Assembly: GCA_030141605.1 (NCBI GenBank)
Contig: JAQGDQ010000239.1
Location: 60,001 to 124,000, forward strand
Source: Tubiluchus corallicola
Lineage: Eukaryota; Priapulida; Priapulimorpha; Priapulimorphida; Tubiluchidae
DNA: 64,000 nt
Reading direction: 5' to 3'
Shown: one piece after another, positions 26,901-39,392 of the stretch
Position numbering within the stretch: the stretch's first letter is position 1
How the letters are laid out: every line of letters starts with the position of its first letter
The notes under the pieces: model-generated
Told to the model about the DNA's origin: nothing
Seen by the model: the letters and a program-made list of their open reading frames with translations, nothing else
Database searches by the model: none
Program-made: the position numbers and the translations under genes

Positions 26901-29900
26901 CCTAAGCTACAGCCTCTTTAGGCTATTGGCAAAAATGTCCCTGGTTTCACCACGGTCGATAACCTTAAAATTGAATTTCTGTTTTATGTATACGATAATG
27001 TAATATATCTATTACAGTGTATTAACCAAGTGTCAGAGCTTGGTGTTGATTGAATTTGAAGTTAAATTTTTGATTCCATTCAATCTGGGTTTTTGGGAGA
27101 AATCAAAATTTTGCAGTGTCTGCAGTACATACATGTACATACTCTTTATATACATACTTTTTCTCTCAACCTTTTTATCTGAAAATTTTTGAATCCCTAG
27201 CTCTTCTTTTTTTACGTATTTTCATTTCACTAGATTCATATTCCTCACAACTATAACTCTAGTCTGGATGCAAACACTTCATTAGCCAATCATTTTGCTG
27301 TTCAGGTAGTTGAATGTTCACCAGCTTTTATACATTTGCTTCCTGTATTAATTCTTGGCTGAAGGCTTCGGCTTCTCATGAGTTTATGTTCCGTAATTAG
27401 ATAAATGCTATTGCAAGAAACTGCTCGATTGCTCAACGCATAGAAATTATGAGCAAAAGTAGTGTGACACGTCAGTTGTATCAGCCTGAAATGGTGTAAA
27501 TCTTAGAAAACTAGGTAAAGCAAAAGTAGTGTGGGAAGACCTGCATGTTATCGTGGATGAGTCATATATTTTGGCATGCAAATAAGGCAGGAAAGTCGTT
27601 TTGTTTAATTGTGTTGTGTACCTAAGTAATTAGTGTTTTACTACATTATTATTTATGCCAAACTTAAAAATTTAAGAATTGCTTCTAGGATTTGACACCC
27701 CCAAAATTTGGTACCCTAGCCTGCTGCCTAGTTTGCCAAATGGTAGAACTGGCCTTTCTGCATATGTATATCAAATATCTGCAACCACTGATGAAGTATT
27801 TGTTTATACTAAATCCTAAATCTACTGAAATAACGAATTGCAAAACTGGTTCTGGTCGCTGAACCAACTGAAGTTAAGCAACAGTGAACTGATCTGTAAT
27901 GGAATGTCTGATCAGCAGGAAGACTATTTTTAGGCACTTTTATCCTCTTTGCCACTCAATTTTGTTTATGTTATTGAGCGGAAGTTTTTTATCATTATCT
28001 TACTGTTTTAATGACATTTAAATTTATAGTGCAATGTAGCTACAAATCTCAAAATAAGCACGAAACATTAGTATGGGGCTATTTTGCATGCAGTATAGTA
28101 AGTAGTTTAAAATTTAAACTATAAAACGTAAATGTAGGCCGTCACGTTTATTGAGTTTGCTAAATGTTTAGCTAAATGTATGATTGAGGAGGAGGACTTA
28201 TAAAATACTGTCTGAGTCACCCAATGTATTAATTACCTGTCACTATTAATTAAAGTGACTTGGAAATTATATTTACATGTGCTTTGATTTGTATGATCTA
28301 TCTTCAAATGCACATCTAGTAACTCTACGCTCTAGCTTCTAGACATTATAGTTTCTCAGTGACTGACTGATTAGATGTCATATATGGTAACCTGAGCTAT
28401 TACAATTATCTGAAACATGCTTTTGACTTGTCTTGTTTTTCTGGTATTGTGTTAAGTCATACATTGATCCATCTCATGATCCATAGTCACTACTTATTAA
28501 AATGCTGGTTTGGCACATTCTCATTCCCTTTAACTCTGTAATGTGAGTAGTCTTGCACATGACATGAACCAACTTATGATTGTCATTAATTATAATAGTG
28601 TAGCCTTGGCGTAGGGAACAGTAGCAGCCTGCTAGTGGCGCATCTTATTAATTTAATTTATCAGCCAGTTGGAAGTTGAAAGAACAAGCAAAGGCAGGCA
28701 GCAGCAAGTGGCATTTTTCTACTAGCAATGGTAAATTATTATTGTTAGAATTGTGATCTTATTTCAGAAGTAAGGAAAAAAGAAACTGTTTATCATTTGC
28801 AAAAGTCAGCAAACATTTAGAGGGGCTAAACCAAATGCTCCCATTTGTACATGTAAATGTGACAACCCTACGTAAATGTATGCAGCATGCTTCGAAACAC
28901 TTGTATATTGGCATATTTCAAGGTACTTCTATTTTGCTTGAAGGAATAGCTTTATTTTTATCTCATTTTAGGTACATGACCGAAGTGACCGTTGAAGATC
29001 CCTCTGTAAGTACAGCTGATGGTTTTGGAGAGCTTAGTGCTTTTGACTTGCTAACGGGAACAGACATTACACCTAGTGTGACACCCATAAAATACAGGCA
29101 TATTGTAAACCACAGTGAAGATAATAAAGGTACTGGATACTCTGAAGTTTCAAATTGACTGCTGAAACATTTTTATAAGTTAAATGTTGACTGACTAACT
29201 AACCAGCTCTTGGCTGGCTGGCTAAATTTCTAGAGACTTAGGTGAAACTGATGACTAATGGAGTCACTTCATTGACAGATGGTAATCCATTAAATATTGT
29301 AGATGCTTGGAAAATAACTGGCAAAGCATATTCCGAACAAAGGTAGAACTTTATTTACCTTTGAGAAGTTGACGCTAGAGTGTTCATTTTGGGGCGTCAG
29401 CAGTGTTGCTGTGATATATTATTTGGTGGCTCCAAATTTTTTCCGCGTCTTGCAAGTAGTGCGAGACAGTGGCGCATCTTTTCGTTTTTTGTAATCAAGC
29501 AATTGTCAGAGATTGGACAAAATTTGGAGTAACTTTTTATTAAGCACATTTATTCATTCAAGTTGTACTTGACTGAACAGTCCTTGTAATTGCATGTGTA
29601 ATGATAAATATTTGAAGTTTTTTTTAGCATTGAGACATTTGTCAATGGTTAAGCAATATTTGACTTCATTTATTGTCTGCCCCTTTCTGATGTAATATTT
29701 AAGCTCACATTTTTGTTAACAGATCATGTGATACAGCATCTAAAAGAGAACTGCGACCATTCATCTCCACTACATACGCCATGTGTGCCTGAAAAATATG
29801 TTACTGTACGTATTCTAATTTATGTTTTTTCGTTGTCAAAGTATATATTATCTTGTGCCGTTCACTTGAAATAACTAGCCATGTGCTTAACTTGTAAGAA

Positions 29901-32900
29901 GGTTGAGATGGTTAGGCTCTTTAACTAACCGTTTAAACGTTATTAATTGCGGTCGGTTAACCATTTAATCCCTCTCGATAACGTCATACGTATAACAAAA
30001 TATCGAATACACATGACAAACTAATATGAAGAAAGTGCCTAACCCTGTTATATAATCATAGAAATTTACTCAGCTTAGTATGTCTTCAGTATGTTACTAA
30101 ATTATGGACAAATTTTTGAACAACAAAATTCAATTTATGAAGAAATACCTGCGATGCATTTACCAACTCTGAATTATGCCATACTTACTCACGCATCGTT
30201 GGTTGTACATAAACTCCCATGCTTTCAGAGTCTGCCTTGCTGGAATCACCATGTGAGCAAACTCCGAATATTAATACACAACGAACAATAAAGCACCTTG
30301 GTTAGTATTGCTACAGGTCGACGACTCCACGTGTTGTTTTCAGTGCTGCAACGATTTTGCCAGGGCAGTGCTATTATGCACAGTAAGAGAAAATGCGGGA
30401 ATTTCCCTTGTAAAAGCCTTGTTGCTATGATACTGAATGTCCTAATTATTGATACTGTGTAAAGAGTGATGGGATTTGTTTGTGAAAAAATTCTGTAAGG
30501 TTAAAATGTGAAGGAAACTAATTGTTAAACGGTTAACCGTCTCAACCTTAGCTTGTAACAATTTTCAGATATAAAGTGTGCTTTTGGGGTCATTTCTATT
30601 TGTTGTTTCAATTTTGTTTGGATTTTAACTTATTGCTATGAATGCTTGCTGCTTTTCATTACAGAAAACAGAAAATGAAATGAGCGTGAGTGCAAGTTCA
30701 CTAAAAGGAATAGATGATTCTAATTGCTTTGCTCACAGTGACTTGCTAAGAAACTCATGTGTTCAGTCTAGTTATATGGACATAAAGGTTGAGCAGCACA
30801 GTTCAGTGAGAACCACACCGGTTAAATCTCATGCCACATTATCTCCGGCCGACGTGAGTGAAATTTTAGCTTTTGGGTTTGTTTCGTCTGATGTAGGACT
30901 TTGATAATGATACTTAACTTACGAACAGGCTCAAAAATTTTAATGTATTCATCTACATCCCATTATTTTATTGTAGAAAAGGCGATTTTAGTATTTAATG
31001 TCTTTATTTTGAGAAAAGTGAATCGGCAGAAAAAGCCTAATGTGTCTTGTGACATTCTGAATGTCAGCTCAAGCAAATGCAGACACTTCTGTTGTATGAA
31101 ATGTTTCGAAAAGTGAAGCATAGACGTATTAACTACCAAAAGTGATGAAAGTGACACTGAAGTTAGTGCTATATTTCTTTTAAATAATCAATCTTTTCTT
31201 ATTCGGTCACTAATAAAATAATATTCATTAAAAACTACAGTGTGCATAGCTACATGATACATTTTATGCACATCGTAATAATCGTATTCATCTTGCAGTT
31301 GGTGGATGCTATGTGGCACCATGGTTCTGTTCCATCAGCTGCAGTACATGGTCTTACTTCAACACCGGTGTGTAGTGCGGGCACATTAGTCACAACTCCA
31401 GATCCACATTTTAATGGTAACGCCATGGTGAAAAGTGAAAATTTGTAAGTCTGGCTTATCACTTGTTTTGTTTTTCAAATCTGTTGAGAATGCCTAAAAC
31501 TTATTGCATTTCTCAAATGCTTTCTTTTATTATTGTTTTTTGTAGATACGTAAACATGTTAATACAGTGTGTTCCAAATTGGTGCATAGGTAAACGGATT
31601 TATTAAACCGAAGATTCCTATTTTGTAGCAATGTTATTTTCTATGTTATTTCAGTGCATATTGTTTGTTTATGAAGCCAATGCTCTTGACTTTCAGTAAA
31701 CTGCTTCTAAAACATTTTTCAGTAAAGTCCAATAATTTATTAACATTCGTAAACGTGTAATTAAAGTAACCCCCAAAAATGTGTATGATTTATCTATGAT
31801 CCATTACCCTTTATATGTGATGAGCTGCTTGCCAAGTTAAAATTCAGCAGTCATTCATTTGAGTCATTAACATTCTCCCGCACAACTGTTTATAGCAAGA
31901 AATAGCAATGTTTGTTTAACCTAATTACATATGAAAAATGAGTGAGCTGGATCATAGACTGTATGGGACATGCACAGTGTGGTCTATTTCAGTGAAATTT
32001 TTTTTCAAAGATCCATTTTCTTGAGTTCAGTGAAGTGTCGCACATTTGAATAGTCACTGTTCTGCAGTCCACAATGCAGTGTTTCCAGCGCATGTCGCAT
32101 TTCAGCAGCTAATACAGTAATTTCTGATTCATCGTTGTCATCACCAATGTCTTGTTGATGAGGGTTATTAAGTGAAAAAAATGCAAAGTCGTAAAATGTG
32201 ATTGGAACAAAGGTACTAGCTCAGTTGAAATGCTGGAACATTGATCAGGGTTCTCACAGTCAGGCAGAATCCAGGAAAATTCTTGAAAATACAGGCTGTC
32301 CTGAAAATTCACGGAAAAGGATAATTTGGCAAAAAGTCAGGGAAATTAGAATGGGTTGCAAAAATAATCACCGTAAACTGACATTTTTCCAAACATATTT
32401 TTCAGCGATTTGTGTTCAAATAAAATTTTGCTGTGGCAGGCAGGCTCCCAGTTTCGATTTCTGTTCCAGAAATAATGATTGGCCAACACATTATATATCA
32501 GTATATGTATGAATGACCATACACAAGAATGTTTGAATATGTATACTGGTAATGTACTTTCTGCTTATCTTGCTCATGGAAAACCAGTATTTGGTCACGG
32601 AAAAATCAGGAAAATTTATTTTAAAATTTTGTGGGCACCCTAATTGATATGGCCTTAATTTACAATTTTGGTGTCTTCACGGCACTCAAGGTGGATTTAT
32701 AAAGTGAAGTTTGGATTTAATAATAATGAGTTTGCTACCATTGTTGTAAACAGCTATGTTTTTATTAATAAGAAAATAAAATAAAAAAAACTTCACAGCT
32801 GTTTTTCAGTGTTGGTAACATGGTAGCCATTTTCTAATATCTAAGCCTACAAATGATTTAGTTTTAATGTGCTAAGCCACTGAACAGTCCACTAATAGCG

Positions 32901-35900
32901 AATATAGTAGTTGATAATATTTTAACATCCAAGTTTATGCTGTGACCAGTACATTACTTGATAAAGCCACAGTTCTTCCATGTATTTTGTATTTCATAAT
33001 TAGAAATGATGAAGAACATTCTGGCAAACCAACAACTCCTAAAGTGAGGCGTTGCATTTTAAGCAGCACGCCACTAACTCCAACACCTTTCAAGAATGCT
33101 CTGGCAGCTTTAGAAAAAAGAAGCGGGCCTGTTAAAGACCTGGTAAGTTTTAACTTTTTTTAGTTTTTTAGTTTGTAGTGTTTTATAATAGCTACTTTTA
33201 TTACATTTGTTACTGAGTATAATTGCATTGTTTGCATAACTGCATAATTTGCAGTGGTAGTTCACTAGAGTTATCGGGTGAGAAAAGGTATTTCTGTTTT
33301 TCAGATTTATTGAAGAATAAGTGGCTTTTAGTAACATTATAATTGAAGTAATTACGAACTATTTTAATTTAAGTTGGCTTCATTTGAACTTCACTAACTA
33401 CTTTGAATTAGATAAGATTTTGTAGCATTCGTCGAATAACAAAGAGTAAGACTGGTTACTTGGTGTCACTTATTCATAAAATAAGAAATAATAATGATAT
33501 ACTCGTGCCAAAAATTTACGTAAGAACGTATATTATTTTATAATATGGAGATATATGGTAAACTAATCAGTACATACAAAAACTGATAAATAAGTGAGCA
33601 GCAACAAATAATATTGTTATGCTTGAGCATAAGATTATTCATTCTTTTTCAGACGAGATTAGGTTCACCTACTCATCTAGCAGACATTGAGGAGTTTATC
33701 ATCCAGGACACTAGTGAGGCTGACCTCTCCTCATATAATTCATTATTAGACAGTGGGATCGGTTCAGCCAAGCGACCAAGTGAAAAAGAAGTAAATAGTA
33801 GTGTTCCCTTGGATATTGTCAGTGAACTGCGATGCAGTTGCATAGATTTTATTTATGTGTGTAAGCTCAGTAACAGATGGTGTATAATTTTTATTTTAAG
33901 GTAACAGCAGAGCTGACCTTCAGCCAGTTAAACCAATTTTTCCCATTTGGGCTCCATGCCTCAGACCTTTTCGTGTACGCACAACAGTACATTACAAAGA
34001 GTGACTGCTGCCAGTTTTTTGCTGTTGGTTGTTGCAGCTAGAGTAAACCCTTGTTATAACGGACTAATGTGAGGGGTATTGGAAAAAACCCAGCAACTGA
34101 AGACACTTTGTTTAGTCACTTCAATGTTTACTATTTCTTGTAAACGTGAAGCATGTTTCTTTAACTTGCTTCTGAAATGAGGTTAATAAAATAGTTGATA
34201 AAGTTGTATTCACCACGTATTTTCTTTGTGCACATTCTTATGGGGCGTTCTCAATAAACGCTTACTTTATGAGCATCACTTAGGCCAAATGTAGCTTGGC
34301 ACATTCAGTACATAATAACTTGGCCTCATCAGCAGAGTTATTGTGGTTTATACTAATTAAAACAAAAGCTAATAAATAAATTTATTTTGCTCTAGAACTG
34401 AAAGGTTAAGCTAATTGACTAGTTAACTTGATTGTGACTTAATAATTTTTAGTTGTAACAAGCTGTGAACGAAATAAATCTCAGCTAGTGTAATACGGGC
34501 TGGTGCTGCCTAGTCCAGCACATTACATACCAATTTTGCGGCCTTTGGTCCTAGTTCAAGATACAAGGCTTTTCTAATATAACCATAGTCGGTAGATCGG
34601 ACATGCAAAAGTAGTCTGTTATACCCAAAGTTCTTATAAGGAATTGTGTTATAACAAGGGTTTACTGTCATTATGAGTTTTAAGTGAGTTTTTGAAATCC
34701 AAAAAGTTATTTCTGAATTTTGTTGCAAAAGGGCGCACTTTCTGCTACTGTTCAGTGGTGATCTATACATTTTGTTTTCTACTTGTAAGGCTTACTTGTG
34801 TGCAGTTTTATAATGTATGTATGAATTGTACATACATTATGACGATGTAGCTGTTTTGTTCATTAAATCGCGTGCACCGCACATTTTGAGCTCTAGATGT
34901 TTTCATTGCTTTCTGTTCTGCTGTCGAAATATAAAGTTTGTAATAGACTAAATGTGTATATTTATGATACTACAGATTTTTGTTGGGAACATGGGGCCTA
35001 CCAAAATTGTATCCAAGTAGGGCCCTGCATCTTCTAATGTCAGCCCTGAGTGACAGTTGTGACTGTTATTTTATTTATTATTTAGAATAAATTGCCTGCA
35101 AAGAAGGCTCGAAAGTCTCTCACCGAAAGTTGGTCAGCACCGGGTGATGTGCAGCTAAATCCAAGTGGTCCATTTCCTTCTATCACCTCACTAAATAAAA
35201 CTCCGGTAAGTTTACTTCTTCTTTTATTATTCCAATTTTTCACCATCTTCCTTCTGTTTATTGCTTTCCCGTGTTTTCGTGATGCATTGTTAAATTGTTT
35301 TGGATTGGATACAGAACTTGCAAGGAATGCAAATATATGAATTTGTTTGTTTAGTTTCACTTGGACTCACACTCTTGGATTTTATAGTTCTAAACTGATC
35401 AGAGGCTTTTGCTGCTCTATCTGAAAGACGAATCAAGTGAAATGAATGTTTTGTTACAGACAAAGGAAATGCGTCCAGATGGCTCAATGCTATTTTCACC
35501 CCCATCTATTCTACGTGATTCGTTACCGAACATCTCGCTAAATGATGGTTTCCTGTGTGCTAATTCGCAGGACAAACAAGATAGCACAGATGATACTACA
35601 AGAAGTATTCAGAATGTGAAGTGGCAACAGACAAAAGCAGGGCAGCAGAAAGTAAAGGTCTCTAATGATCCTGCTGAGTTGCAGCCAACTGTGAAGGTTC
35701 GTTATTTTATTTTATAATAATTGTTACAGGTATCATAATCAGCAATTGCCAACTCTGACAATAAGCAAAAAAAAACAGTGCTTATCTAACAAGGTAGAAA
35801 CTATTAAACTATATGTCTGATTAAGGGGCCTGTCTCGTCTAAGATGTATGTTTATTTGTAAGCTGAAAAGTGAATTCAAAAATAAGTTTGTCATTTAGCA

Positions 35901-36078
35901 GATTGTGCACTTGTCAATGAAAAATGAATATCAAATGGACCTTTTGTTTGTGCAGGTTAGCGTAAATATGAACATTGAATGGGAAAGGGTTGTTTGTGGC
36001 AAGACAAGAGACCAATTAGACATGACTAATAAAGCCAGACAATGGATTAGTACAAAGTCAGAACCGATTGCACCATAG
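20901..36078 (+). CDS. MYB: Animal R1R2R3 MYB transcription factor, 17 coding exons, 740 aa
   Basis: Coding exons: 20901-20932, 22048-22186, 22369-22521, 22636-22739, 24277-24405, 25324-25468, 25737-25818, 26254-26359, 28972-29129, 29723-29805, 30665-30853, 31299-31444, 33004-33142, 33653-33790, 35086-35205, 35460-35696, 35956-36078. All junctions are GT-AG with compatible phases, 2223 nt in total. Known role: sequence-specific activator of proliferation and cell-cycle genes; the B-Myb branch works with the MuvB complex. Seen: repeat R1 at about residues 51-98, R2 about 102-152, R3 about 154-203, each with its three spaced tryptophans; R3 is almost identical to vertebrate MYB. An acidic segment follows (exon 9, [13 protein letters not shown]), then a C-myb C-terminal block ([19 protein letters not shown]) and the end [13 protein letters not shown], closest to A-/B-Myb tails. 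The start is a 10-codon first exon whose phase fits exon 2 exactly. It probably represents the single invertebrate gene ancestral to MYB, MYBL1 and MYBL2. Confidence 0.94.
22820..23644. mobile_element. Pogo/Tigger-like element in MYB intron 4 (TIR family B, copy 1)
   Basis: The left end CAGTGTACACCGCTTAATAA and the right end read inward CAGTAGTCCACGTATAATAA form diverged TIRs, bounded by TA at 22818-22819 and 23645-23646. Length is 825 bp. Minus-strand translation around 23230-23390 gives a decayed acidic stretch ([15 protein letters not shown]) resembling the acidic tails of Tigger transposases; several stops interrupt it. It begins 80 bp after a MYB exon 4 donor. It is homologous to the copy at 31565-32725. 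Confidence 0.75.
24944..25130. mobile_element. Solitary pogo/Tigger-like end
   Basis: TA followed by CAGTCGAATTCCGATAATAT and CGGCTTATAGCG reads like the outer end of a pogo/Tigger element of the type seen elsewhere in this window. No matching inverted end was found within the intron, so it may be a fragment. The right limit is arbitrary. Confidence 0.35.
29898..30550. mobile_element. hAT-like MITE in MYB intron 10
   Basis: The ends (C/G)(T/A)AAGGTTGAGA(T/C)GGTTA are inverted: GAAGGTTGAGATGGTTAGG on the left, and TTAACCGTCTCAACCTTAG on the right. The flanks are ACTTGTAA (29890-29897) and GCTTGTAA (30551-30558), an 8-bp duplication with one mismatch, the size made by hAT transposases. The element is 653 bp, contains further GGTTAACC subterminal motifs, and has no transposase-length ORF. 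It is therefore non-autonomous. Confidence 0.75.
31565..32725. mobile_element. Pogo/Tigger-like element in MYB intron 12 (family B, copy 2), interrupted
   Basis: Starts with TA then CAGTGTGTTCC at 31563-31575 and aligns with 22820-23644 over most of its length; for example 32030-32230 matches 23250-23450 closely, including GAAGTGTCGCAC and the TCATCATCACCAATGTCTT region. The right end is eroded, so 32725 is approximate. A separate hAT-like element (32246-32642) is inserted within it, which explains its greater length. The two copies share an orientation and sit in introns of the same gene. Confidence 0.7.
32246..32642. mobile_element. hAT-like MITE nested in the Tigger copy
   Basis: Left end CAGGGTTCTCACAGTCAGGC and right end read inward TAGGGTGCCCAC form short TIRs. 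The interior carries repeated AGGAAAAT/GGAAAATC motifs, typical of a widespread animal hAT MITE type whose ends begin CAGGGTTCCCAC. Flanking ATTGAT occurs on both sides (32240-32245 and 32643-32648), consistent with part of a target duplication. The second family B copy at 22820 lacks this 397-bp segment, giving an empty-site comparison. Confidence 0.65.
34041..34667. mobile_element. Pogo/Tigger-like MITE in MYB intron 14 (family A)
   Basis: Left end GAGTAAACCCTTGTTATAAC, preceded by TA at 34039-34040; right end read inward CAGTAAACCCTTGTTATAAC. The inner parts also match (GGACTAATGTG against ACAATTCC more weakly). Length is 627 bp with no usable ORF. Its TIRs match those of the element at 36996-38352, so both belong to one family. 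Confidence 0.75.
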
Positions 36079-36995
36079 CAATAGGTTGTCTGTTGCTGCT
36101 GCTTAAAATGTCTTAATGCTACTGCACGCAGGTGCTTTTGTGCCTTTTATGATCAATTTTTGTTAGTCTTGTTGTTCGATGACAGGAGAGTCACTTACAG
36201 GGAAAAACTTTGTGGTACTAATGAACTATTCCGGTTTGCTTGGCAAAATGATTTTTATCATCCAGCTCCAACACAATATTTATTCCTTTACGTAACTGTT
36301 TTAAAACTTGTAATGAATACAGTGTATGTGTGAGAAGCAACTACAACAACCTTGCAGTTTTTTAAAAGAATTCAATTTAAATAAACAGTTTATGTTATTA
36401 GTTCACATGTAGAGAACATAATAAGCGAGATTTGTTGTTGAAGTTTTGCTAAGCTACCTGTAGTTTGTTCGTACACGTCTTATTTTTGAGTATACTCTTG
36501 AACTGTTTCTCATTACATCTTGTTCTTAATGTCACTAATTATTTAACATTGCTCCTGATTGTGGTATTTCTCCTAATTTTTAGCTCTATATAAGCTGTGA
36601 GAGTTTGGCTTATCCATAAGCTGTTGTAACAATAGTTTTATTTGTATATAATTGTAGGGTTTTATAGTGCAACATTATCAGGGGCTGTTTTTTCCATGCA
36701 CCATCTGGTGTTGGTTTTAACATATTTATTATCGATTCTGTCTAGTAATGTTGTTAAATGCAATTAGCCACATTAATTTTGTGAGCTCGAGTATCGTATA
36801 GTGATTTATTTATGCACGCTGCTCATTGTTGCTGATGTTTATTTGTTAAAAAAGAATTTTAAATTATTGTGTAAAATCAGTTCACAAAAATGGCTTAAAG
36901 TTTGTTGCTTTGTGCTTGAGTGATTAGTGCACATAGAAGTGTGTTTGAGTATGTAGGAAATCATTCATAACTCATTTGTTTTCATATTGCATATA
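36079..36995. other. MYB 3' flank, no gene seen
   Basis: Presumed MYB 3' UTR and downstream sequence, AT-rich. Several weak AATAAA-like motifs occur (for example AAATAAACAG near 36380), but none stands out enough to fix the transcript end. No exon or RNA gene was recognised. Confidence 0.4.
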
Positions 36996-38352
36996 CAGTA
37001 AACTTTTGTTAAGATGGAGAATTAATGTTCGAGGAATAACTATTTTTAATACAATATACCATTGCTGCAGGCAAAATGATGAACTTGTTTAACAATCTCA
37101 ATAACGTACATGTATACAGCACATCTTGTTGGCAATTAGAACATAAACAGGACAGTTGTAAAACTGTACTTAACATACAAAACGTCAGACAGCCAAAGCT
37201 AAGTGTTGAAGGCACAATATGTTTGTTATAATATTTGTAGCAGCAAATTACTATTTCGCTTGTAAGTTTCTAAAATGGCTTGCGTAAATGTGGACTATAA
37301 AATGCACCAGCATATTTTAAATCAAAAGCATTGAACTGTTTTGGATTTCTGGTGGCTTATAATGCAAACATTACAAGAGTATAAACAGAAATCAAACAGT
37401 TTGCTGAATTATTTTATCTTTTAGCAATCTTAAGATCGTTTGAGAAATGTAATATATATATATTCGATTAAACAACAACTTAATCTTTTTTTATTATTAA
37501 AGCCTGCAGACGTTACAATGTGTATCGTGAGGTTAGTATCGTGATATGTATTGTGTCGTGACTTGGGTGTATCGTTACAGCCTTAGTGTGTATAGTTATT
37601 TTTTCAACCGTACAAAATTTTTGCAATTATTACAGAGGTAAAATATTGTTTTCAGGTAATTGTAATGCAGGTGTATAGTGCCTGGAAAGGTTAGAAAGAG
37701 TCAGATTTATAAGTTTCTCTAAGCCAAAGAAAACTTAAATAGATATGCTGCTCACTGAGCTTTGGTGACAACATGACGTGAACCATTTTAAATTAATAAA
37801 AACCCTGTCTGTTTCCTATTTTTTCATTTAAGTTTTTATGCTGTTACAAGATATTGTCAAATACTGCTCAAAGGCATAAAATAGCATTAATGTTCGTTAA
37901 AGTTAAACAATCAGTGTATTTTATTTTTTAGAAGAGACATTTTAATGATTGATCACAAAGTTTACATGAGTAATTAACTTATGTTGTTTGAACCCATATT
38001 GTTTACAGCAGCCCTTCTAAACTGATCGTGTATAAGTGCAACATTTCACAGAAATCTTGATACAAGTGACATATTGTCTTTTTTGCATCATTTTACTTGA
38101 CAGTTTCTTGTAATCCCACAAGTACGTCACAATGATATATTTTCTGAAATAACTGACAAATTGCCTCCAAGTGTACACACATTCTTGATACTGTTTTCCG
38201 TTTCATCATCAAACTTATATTGCAGTGGTTGTCAGTGAGCAAAGAGTTTGTGAAATTGAGATGCTTAGGCAGAGCTTAGTGTGTGTGCTGCTGACTACGT
38301 TGGCTCAGTTTGTTTTTGTTTTTATGAGCTCCACTGTAACAAAGGTTTACTG
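36996..38352. mobile_element. Pogo/Tigger-like element, 1.36 kb (family A)
   Basis: Left end CAGTAAACTTTTGTTAAGAT and right end read inward CAGTAAACCTTTGTTACAGT, flanked by TA at 36994-36995 and 38353-38354. It shares the TIR consensus CAGTAAAC(C/T)(C/T)TTGTTA with 34041-34667. Its size suggests a deletion derivative; no intact transposase ORF is visible. It lies in the intergenic space between the convergent MYB and DDX54 genes. Confidence 0.75.
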
Positions 38353-39118
38353 TATCATATTTATAATCAGAAAGAATGAAGGTCGTTACTTTTAATAAAA
38401 GCAGTAATCAATATAGTATCATTATTTAATACTGCCTAGTTTGATATCCTACATTATGGTACTATGCTGTGTTGCACTATTTAGCTATTACTATTGTTGA
38501 AATTACTACCAATCGTGGTTGAGGATATATTTACAAATGGTTGTGTGTTTAAAGTTGAGTATCATGTTGGTATTTATATCTATATATTGTGTGACACGTG
38601 TAATCATGAAAAAAGCTCTGATAATTTTTATTAAATGGTTAACTTTTTTATTTTAAGCATACTTGCTTCTCATTTTTAGTGTCATTTTTCCCCGATGAAT
38701 ATTATTAAAATATTTAGACATAAATTATTCACCAAGCCCATGTGCCCTATTCTTGCCATCTATGCTTTTCCACATACTGCATCAAAATTGATTATTGATT
38801 TGGGCTTTAAACTGTGATAACTTTTTCCTTTTACTCAGTAATCCTGGATTTTACCTTCTTTCAACGTTATGTACCGTTTCTAATAAGCAGACATTGCATA
38901 TTTTGTTCTTTCCATTGATTAGTCATCACATCACATCATTATTGCTAGATACATTATTAGTGGATCTTATCTTTTCCTACAATACTTGTTGAGGAGTGTA
39001 TGACATAATACTAATTTCACTGTATTGTTATCCATGACAATTATTATTATAAACGAATTTGTGAGTGAGTGCATGAGTGGTCATATTTTATAAAGCAATA
39101 ATGTTAGTAGAAAAATGA

Positions 39119-39392
39119 ACAGTTTAATTAGCAAATACAATGTTGCTTTTTAGTTAAGGAAATATTGTATCATTTAATAAGTGGTCATGCAAATGCCGTA
39201 CTGTGTAAGCCTTAATGTTAAAATCCATAGACCTGCATTATTTTCTTTTTTCTTCACAGTTTAATTAGCAATTACAATGTTGCTTTTTAGTTAAGGAAAT
39301 ATTGTATCATTTAATAAGTGGCCATGCAAATGCCGTACTGTGTAGGCCTTAATGTTAAAATCCATAGACCTGCATTATTTTCTTTTTTCTTC
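39119..39392. repeat. Two-copy 137-bp tandem duplication
   Basis: Units 39119-39255 and 39256-39392 are identical except for about three substitutions (AAATACAA/AATTACAA, GGTCATG/GGCCATG, TGTAAGCC/TGTAGGCC). The near identity points to a recent duplication. There is no ORF or known element inside it; it lies downstream of the DDX54 stop codon. Confidence 0.9.

Noticed and set aside
26850-27760. Inverted GGGCCCC...GGCGCC-like pair suggesting another element in MYB intron 8
   Set aside because: Similarity between the two ends is too weak and short to define termini by eye.
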